Source of the DNA: an uncultured Pelagibacteraceae bacterium
GTDB lineage: Bacteria; Pseudomonadota; Alphaproteobacteria; Pelagibacterales; Pelagibacteraceae
Direction of reading: 5' to 3'
Length of the DNA stretch: 64,000 nucleotides
Assembly: GCA_902591695.1 (NCBI GenBank)
Contig: CACJBQ010000001.1
Coordinates: 1 to 64,000 of the forward strand
The number at the start of each line of letters is the position of its first letter. Within the stretch, counting starts at the first letter, position 1. The position numbers and the translations under genes were made by a program. This document shows, piece by piece, positions 58,220-64,000 of this stretch. The notes beneath the pieces are model-generated. The model ran no database searches and was not told the origin of the DNA. It saw only the letters and a program-made list of their open reading frames with translations.

Positions 58220-59260
58220 TTAATGATTAATTGATGAAGAAAAATTCCAAGAGCAATCAAAACTAGGTATGTAAACTCTTGATAATTTTGCATTTCCAAA
58301 ATTTTGATTAAAAACATTCTGCCAATTTTCAACCTGTTGTGGTTTTTTGTCTTGGCTTCCCACTTGCGCAGTAATAACTCCTTTAGGTTTCAATATTCTC
58401 ACTAATGAATCCATATTTTTAGAAGCTAAGTCTATACAAAATTGATCATCGTTAAGATCAACAAAAATATGGTCATAAGTGTCATCATCTACTGATTTAA
58501 TGCTTTCAAATGCATCGCCCCATACACATTTAACAGAATTTTTTTCTGTTGCCTTCTTACTAATATCTCCGAGATGCTTATTACAAACATCAACTACTTC
58601 TGGATCCAGTTCGTACCAATCAATAAAATTAAATTTTTTAGAAATACATTCTCTTGCTACACCACCGTCACCGCCTCCAATAATTGCAGCTCTTTCATTA
58701 TCTTCATTTAAATCTAAACCAGAACCTACAAAGGTTGAGCTATATAAATGCTCGTCAGTTGACGCGACTTGTATTTCACCATCTATAAATAAAGATTTTC
58801 CAAACTGTTCTAAATCTAAAATTTCTATGTGTTGACCTACTTTAGATTTAAAATCTTCTAAAACATCATTTACTACGTAAGATTTTTGTAAACCTGGTGA
58901 GCTATAAATATCATGATAAAGAGATTTTGTGTCTCTATTAAATTCTTTTTTAACTATTCTTTTGTGTTCAAACTCCTTCTTAATAATGTCTATTGCAACA
59001 GAGGGATTTATTTTTCCACAAGTAAAGAAATCAAAACTAATAATTCCTTTTTCTGGAAAAGTATGAAAACTAATGTGGCTTTCAGCCAACAAAGCAAGAA
59101 TGGTAAAACCTTGAGGTTCAAATTTATATTTTGATATATTTAAGATTGTTACTTTTGCAGCTTTTGCAATATCGTGAATTACTTTTTCAAATACTGATGG
59201 ATCATACTCTTTAGTAGTTCCAATTATGTCTAGGGTTATATGTTCACCAACTTTTGTCAT
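58220..59260 (-). CDS. Fusion: S-adenosylmethionine decarboxylase-like (SpeD) domain plus spermidine synthase-like (SpeE) domain
   Basis: SpeD: LLAESHISFHTFPEKGIISFDFFTCG; SpeE: YHDIYSSPG, LFIDGEIQVASTDEHLY, IIGGGDGGVARECI, YELDPEVVDVC, FVDLNDDQ. Confidence 0.9.
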   Translation of the reverse strand: MTKVGEHITLDIIGTTKEYDPSVFEKVIHDIAKAAKVTILNISKYKFEPQGFTILALLAESHISFHTFPEKGIISFDFFTCGKINPSVAIDIIKKEFEHKRIVKKEFNRDTKSLYHDIYSSPGLQKSYVVNDVLEDFKSKVGQHIEILDLEQFGKSLFIDGEIQVASTDEHLYSSTFVGSGLDLNEDNERAAIIGGGDGGVARECISKKFNFIDWYELDPEVVDVCNKHLGDISKKATEKNSVKCVWGDAFESIKSVDDDTYDHIFVDLNDDQFCIDLASKNMDSLVRILKPKGVITAQVGSQDKKPQQVENWQNVFNQNFGNAKLSRVYIPSFDCSWNFSSSINH

Positions 59261-59345
59261 AATATGCTTGATGAAACCTTAGTAATCAAATTTTTTGCTT
59301 CTTTCAAACAAAAAACTATTATAATACTTCGCTGAGGTTGTAACT

Positions 59346-61379
59346 GTGAAAAACAATTGGTCAAATTTAGAAGCAAAAAAATACATCAAAAAGTATACAA
59401 AACTTGGTCATTCAAAAGATATGGCTTTAAGAGTTTATACAACCAGATTATTAGGAAGAAATAGTGAGCTTGTTCTACATGGAGGTGGAAATACTTCTGT
59501 AAAAACATCAATTAAAGATATTGATGGCAAAAATTACGAGGTGCTCTGTGTTAAAGGTAGTGGTTGGGACATGGCTGAAATAGAGCCAGCTGGTTTACCT
59601 GCTGTAAAATTGAATCCACTTTTAGCTCTTAAAAATAAAAAATATTTAAGTGATGAAGATATGGTTGCATATCAAAAAAGAAACTTAATCGATATTAAGT
59701 CACCTAATCCATCTGTAGAAACTTTTTTACATGCCTTTTTACCTTTCAAATTTGTTGATCACACCCATTCTGATGCAATTATGGATGTAACAAATAGGCC
59801 AAATGGTAAAGATCTTTGTAAAAGAATTTTTGGACCCAAAGTTAGTATAGTACCTTACGTAATGCCTGGATTTGGTTTGGCTCAAAAAATTAATGAAGTA
59901 TATAAGAAAAATCCAAATATTAATTGCTTAATACTTTTAAACCATGGAATATTTACTTTTGATAATGATGCTAAAAGATCTTATGACTTAATGATCAAAT
60001 ATGTTTCAATTGCAGAAAAAACTTTAAGAAAATTAAAAAGAAAAAAAATAAAACAAATCAAAAATTTTAGTACTAAGTTTAAACCTCATGAAATTGCACC
60101 AATTTTAAGAGGTCTATTAACTGAAAATAAAGATCAAAAATTTATACTAAATTTTAGGTCAAACAAAACTTTAGATTATTTTATAAATGGTGAAGAGGTT
60201 AAAAGATATTCTAGTATTGGAACTGCAACTCCTGACCATGTTATTAGAGTCAAGCCTTTTCCATTATTAATTACACCAAAACAAAATTCAACTATTGAAG
60301 ATTTCAAAAAAATAGCTGAGAAAAGTTTCAAAGATTATAGAAAAAAATATGTAAAATATTTCAACACAAACAAAAAAAAAGTTAAAGGTAAAAAAACAAT
60401 GTTAGATACATCACCTAGGGTAATCCTGGTACAAAACGTAGGTTTATTTAGTGTAGGTGATAGTCTTAATGCTTCCAAAATAGCTGGAGATTTGACAGAA
60501 ACTAATGCAAGAGTAATTTCATCAGTAGAGGAAACTACAAAGTATAAATTCATACCTGAAAAAGATTTGTTTGATGTTGAATATTGGTCTCTAGAACAAG
60601 CTAAAATAAAAAAAACTAAAAAAATTCTCCAAGGAAATGTTGTTGTAATAACTGGTGGATTTGGTGCGATTGGTTCAGCCACTTACAAGCTATTTAAAAG
60701 TTATGGTGCAGAAATTGTATTACTTGATTACGATTCTAAAAAAGTTAAAGAAATGCAAAGTAAAATTAAAGATTTATGTTTGCACTGTGATGTAACAAAC
60801 AAAAATAGTGTAAAAAATGCTTTTAAAAAGATTTGTGAACAATTTGGTGGTATAGATATTTTAATATCAAATGCTGGGACAGCAGTTGGTGGATCAATTG
60901 CTGAAGTGAATGATGATATCTTAAGACAAAGCTTTGAAGATAATTTTTTCTCTCATCAAAATTGTGCTTCAGAAACTATTAAAATAATGAAAAAACAAAA
61001 TATTCAAGGATGCTTGTTGTTTAATATTTCGAAACAATCAGTTAATCCTGGAAAAAACTTTGGTCCTTATGGTCTCCCAAAAACAGCTTTATTAAGTTTA
61101 TGTAAGCAATATGCCGTTGATTATGGATCACTTGGCATTAGATCAAATGGAGTTAATGCTGATAGAATTAGGAGTGGTCTTTTAAATGATGGAATGATTA
61201 AATCTCGAGCTAAGGCCAGAGAAGTTTCAACTGATGAATATATGAGAGGAAACTTGCTTTTAAACGAAGTAAAAGCAGAAGATGTTGCAAAAGCTTTTTT
61301 TCATCTAGCTGTATCCAAAAAAACAACCGGAGCAGTATTAACTGTTGATGGTGGAAATATAGCTGCTTCCCTAAGATAA
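59346..61379 (+). CDS. Bifunctional class II aldolase / short-chain dehydrogenase (RhaD-fusion family; GTG start)
   Basis: GGGNTSVK, DHTHSDA, LLNHGIFTF (class II aldolase metal/phosphate motifs); C-terminal SDR TGGFGAIGSATYKLF and YGLPKTA (YxxxK). Confidence 0.9.
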   Translation: MKNNWSNLEAKKYIKKYTKLGHSKDMALRVYTTRLLGRNSELVLHGGGNTSVKTSIKDIDGKNYEVLCVKGSGWDMAEIEPAGLPAVKLNPLLALKNKKYLSDEDMVAYQKRNLIDIKSPNPSVETFLHAFLPFKFVDHTHSDAIMDVTNRPNGKDLCKRIFGPKVSIVPYVMPGFGLAQKINEVYKKNPNINCLILLNHGIFTFDNDAKRSYDLMIKYVSIAEKTLRKLKRKKIKQIKNFSTKFKPHEIAPILRGLLTENKDQKFILNFRSNKTLDYFINGEEVKRYSSIGTATPDHVIRVKPFPLLITPKQNSTIEDFKKIAEKSFKDYRKKYVKYFNTNKKKVKGKKTMLDTSPRVILVQNVGLFSVGDSLNASKIAGDLTETNARVISSVEETTKYKFIPEKDLFDVEYWSLEQAKIKKTKKILQGNVVVITGGFGAIGSATYKLFKSYGAEIVLLDYDSKKVKEMQSKIKDLCLHCDVTNKNSVKNAFKKICEQFGGIDILISNAGTAVGGSIAEVNDDILRQSFEDNFFSHQNCASETIKIMKKQNIQGCLLFNISKQSVNPGKNFGPYGLPKTALLSLCKQYAVDYGSLGIRSNGVNADRIRSGLLNDGMIKSRAKAREVSTDEYMRGNLLLNEVKAEDVAKAFFHLAVSKKTTGAVLTVDGGNIAASLR

Positions 61380-61380
61380 T

Positions 61381-62451
61381 TTAATTAAATAACTTTTTTA
61401 ATCCTTCAGAAGAAGCCTTGGAAATCCCTTTTTCTGTAATTAAACCTGTAACATATTTTGCAGGTGTAACATCAAATGCTAAGTTCATTGCTTTACTTTT
61501 ATTTGGATATATCAAAACTTTTTTAATTTTATTATTCTCATCAATTCCTTCTACATGAGATAATTCTTCAGAACTTCTTTCTTCAATAGGAATATCTTTT
61601 GCATCTTTGATGTCCCAATCAATTGTTGAACTTGGAAGAGCTACATAAAAAGGAACGTTGTTATCATGTGCAGCTAATGCTTTAAGATAAGTTCCAATTT
61701 TATTGCAAACGTCACCATTGGATAAAGTCCTATCAGTACCTACAATACACATATCAACTTCACCCCTCTGCATTAAAATACCCCCTGTATTATCAGCAAT
61801 AATTGTGTTTGGAATTTCCTCTTCGTTTAATTCGTATGATGTTAAGTTTGCACCTTGATTTCTTGGTCTTGTTTCATCTACCCATACATGAACTGGTATT
61901 CCTTTTTTATGAGCATGGTAAATAGGTGATGTTGCTGTGCCCCAATTAATAGTTGCTAACCAACCTGCATTACAATGTGTTAATATGTTTACTGTATCTT
62001 TCTTTTTATTATAAATTTCCTCAATTATTTTTAATCCATTAATACCAATATTTTCACAAAACTTTTCATCTTCATCACATATTTCTTTTGCTTCATTTAA
62101 AGCAATATTTAATAGTTGATCACTATTAATTCCTTTTAATTTTTTTATCATTCGGTCTACAGCCCACTTTAAATTAATAGCAGTAGGTCTTGATTGAATT
62201 AATTCTTTTGCGCTTTTTTTTATAAATTCTAGATCATTATTTTCTTGAACTGCCAAAGCTAGGCCATAAGCAGCTGTACCACCAATTAGAGGTGCGCCTC
62301 TTACCTCCATTATTTTAATTGCATTTATTGCATCATTTACGGTTTTAAGTTCTTTAATTAAAAATTGGTGAGGAAGTTTTGTTTGATCAATAATCTTAAC
62401 AACATTATTTTCAAACCAGATAGTTCGGTACTCTTTTCCCTCTATTCTCAT
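61381..62451 (-). CDS. mtnA: S-methyl-5-thioribose-1-phosphate isomerase
   Basis: IKIMEVRGAPLIGGTAAYGLALAV; ILTHCNAGWLATINWGTATSPIYHAHKKG; VWVDETRPRNQGANLTSYEL; GTDR. Confidence 0.93.
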   Translation of the reverse strand: MRIEGKEYRTIWFENNVVKIIDQTKLPHQFLIKELKTVNDAINAIKIMEVRGAPLIGGTAAYGLALAVQENNDLEFIKKSAKELIQSRPTAINLKWAVDRMIKKLKGINSDQLLNIALNEAKEICDEDEKFCENIGINGLKIIEEIYNKKKDTVNILTHCNAGWLATINWGTATSPIYHAHKKGIPVHVWVDETRPRNQGANLTSYELNEEEIPNTIIADNTGGILMQRGEVDMCIVGTDRTLSNGDVCNKIGTYLKALAAHDNNVPFYVALPSSTIDWDIKDAKDIPIEERSSEELSHVEGIDENNKIKKVLIYPNKSKAMNLAFDVTPAKYVTGLITEKGISKASSEGLKKLFN

Positions 62452-63320
62452 TTATTTAAAACTCTACCAGCTACAGTTTTTAATTTATCTATAGTCTTTT
62501 TTGTTCTTTTTTCTGGAGCAGTAATAATTGCTACATCTAAACAATTATTTGTGGGATCATTTGGATCAATATGATTTTCAAAATTTTCAATCAAATTTTT
62601 AATCATAATTTTTGCTTTTTCAGCATTTCCTAATAATACTTTAATTACTTGCTGAACATCAACGTTTTCATGGTCAGGGTGCCAACAATCAAAATCCGTA
62701 ACCATAGAAACAGATGCATATCGAATTTCAGCTTCTCTTGCGAGTTTTGCTTCTGGCATATTGGTCATTCCAATTACATCTGCTTTCCAAGATCTATATA
62801 AATTAGATTCTGCCAATGTAGAAAATTGTGGACCTTCCATAACAACATAGGTTCCATTTCTTTGATAGTCTATATCTGATGTTTTAATTGCCTCTTCGCA
62901 TGCATTCATTAAACCATTTGAGGTTGGATGAGCCATTGATACATGAGCAACAATCTCATCATCAAAAAAAGTTTTATTTCTTGCAAAAGTTCTATCTATA
63001 AATTGATCTACAATTACAAATTTTCCTGGAGGAAGATCTTCTTTTAAAGAACCAACAGCTGAAACTGAAACAATGTCACTTACACCTAATTGTTTGAGAG
63101 CATCTATATTCGCTCTAAAATTTATGTTTGAGGGAGAAACAAAATGTCCCCTTCCGTGTCTTGGTAAAAAATAAACTTCCTTGCCATTATATTTGGTTTT
63201 TAAAATCTGATCAGATGGTTTTCCCCAAGGAGTTTCTAGATCAAGTAATTCTCTATCTTTAAATTCCTCAACATCATAAAGGCCACTACCACCAATTATT
63301 CCTAATTTATTAGTTGTCAT
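62448..63320 (-). CDS. mtnP: S-methyl-5'-thioadenosine phosphorylase
   Basis: LGIIGGSGLYDVEEF; FLPRHGRGHFVSPSNINFRANIDALKQLGV; VVMEGPQFSTLAESNLYRSWKADVIGMTNMPEAKLAREAEI. Confidence 0.94.
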   Translation of the reverse strand: MTTNKLGIIGGSGLYDVEEFKDRELLDLETPWGKPSDQILKTKYNGKEVYFLPRHGRGHFVSPSNINFRANIDALKQLGVSDIVSVSAVGSLKEDLPPGKFVIVDQFIDRTFARNKTFFDDEIVAHVSMAHPTSNGLMNACEEAIKTSDIDYQRNGTYVVMEGPQFSTLAESNLYRSWKADVIGMTNMPEAKLAREAEIRYASVSMVTDFDCWHPDHENVDVQQVIKVLLGNAEKAKIMIKNLIENFENHIDPNDPTNNCLDVAIITAPEKRTKKTIDKLKTVAGRVLNK

Positions 63321-63361
63321 AATTAAAAATTTATTTATTTATACTTCTATATTGAGTAATT

Positions 63362-63889
63362 ATGAATTTAAAAGATTATATTAGATCTATACCAGATTAT
63401 CCTAAAAAAGGTATTTTATTCAGAGATATTACTACGTTAATTAAAGACGAAAATGCATTTGCTGAAACAATTAATCAGATCGTTGAAAGATCAAAAAAAT
63501 TTAATTTCACTAAAATTGCAGCTATAGAGTCCAGAGGGTTTGTATTTGCTTCTGCTGTTTCATATGTGCTTAAAAAACCTTTTATTATGTTAAGAAAAAA
63601 AAATAAATTACCAGCAGATGTTCACTCAATAAATTTTGAGCTTGAATATGGAACTGCAACAATTGAAGTTCATAAGGATTCTATTAATAAAAAAGATGAA
63701 GTTTTAATTATAGATGATTTAATTGCAACTGGAGGTACAGCTGAAGCAGCAGCAAAGTTGGTTGAGATTTCAAAAGGCAAGGTTGCAGGATTTGTATTTG
63801 TAATAAACTTATTTGACCTAGGTGGAACTGATAATTTAGTAAAAAGTAATTATAAAGTCGAAAATTTAATTGAATTTCCAGGGCATTAG
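63362..63889 (+). CDS. apt: Adenine phosphoribosyltransferase
   Basis: IRSIPDYPKKGILFRDITTLIKD; AIESRGFVFASAVSYVL; VLIIDDLIATGGTAEAAAKLVE. Confidence 0.95.
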   Translation: MNLKDYIRSIPDYPKKGILFRDITTLIKDENAFAETINQIVERSKKFNFTKIAAIESRGFVFASAVSYVLKKPFIMLRKKNKLPADVHSINFELEYGTATIEVHKDSINKKDEVLIIDDLIATGGTAEAAAKLVEISKGKVAGFVFVINLFDLGGTDNLVKSNYKVENLIEFPGH

Positions 63890-63902
63890 GATTTAAAAAA
63901 AC

Positions 63903-63911
63903 TTATCCACA
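63903..63911 (+). promoter_or_regulatory. Single perfect DnaA-box 9-mer TTATCCACA
   Basis: Matches the canonical TTATNCACA; isolated, so function uncertain. Confidence 0.25.
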
Positions 63912-63960
63912 GGCTATATATTGTTTGAAATTAATATTTATGATTATAACTTAACCAGGA

Positions 63961-64000
63961 ATGAGAATTGAAGAAGAGTTAAAATTAGATTATTCAGATG
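63961..64000 (+). CDS. guaC: Probable GMP reductase, N-terminus only (MRIEEELKLDYSD..., runs off window end)
   Basis: N-terminal peptide closely resembles the recalled GuaC start [21 protein letters not shown]; purine-salvage context next to apt. Confidence 0.6.
   Translation, partial: MRIEEELKLDYSD

Noticed and set aside
58479-59134. Plus-strand ORFs 58479..58835 and 58913..59134
   Set aside because: Antisense to the speD-speE fusion.
60335-60682. Minus-strand 115-aa ORF
   Set aside because: Antisense to the aldolase-SDR fusion; no domain.

Overview
This 64 kb window is very AT-rich and densely packed. Gene order and protein sequences look like a streamlined marine alphaproteobacterium of the SAR11/Pelagibacterales type (inferred from gene content; no search was run). 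It begins inside rpoB and runs through rplL-rplJ-rplA-rplK-nusG-secE-tRNA-Trp-tuf-tRNA-Gly-tRNA-Tyr. It then carries rlmB, nadK, sfsA-map-purBCSQL-bolA-grxD, rpsD, cimA-cysS-nadE, class II DAHP synthase, glmS with a stand-alone GlmU acetyltransferase-like protein, the prpDBC methylcitrate genes, nrdAB, a phosphomannomutase, dus, rpoZ, many transporters (EamA x2, TctABC, AbrB-like, polar amino-acid ABC), and a closing cluster speD-speE fusion / class II aldolase-SDR fusion / mtnA / mtnP / apt / guaC (partial). There is no CRISPR array, prophage, integrase or transposase that I can support. The most notable observations are: (1) the closing cluster reads as a polyamine, methylthioadenosine and purine salvage module, with a candidate methylthioribulose-phosphate aldolase-dehydrogenase fusion; (2) a GlmU lacking its uridyltransferase domain; (3) RNA hairpins placed between solute-binding-protein genes and their membrane-subunit genes, one covering a start codon; (4) a candidate small RNA with its own terminator; (5) tandem NrdR-like boxes upstream of nrdA; (6) a tRNA-Leu 4 nt upstream of nadK; (7) two membrane microproteins missed by the ORF track.
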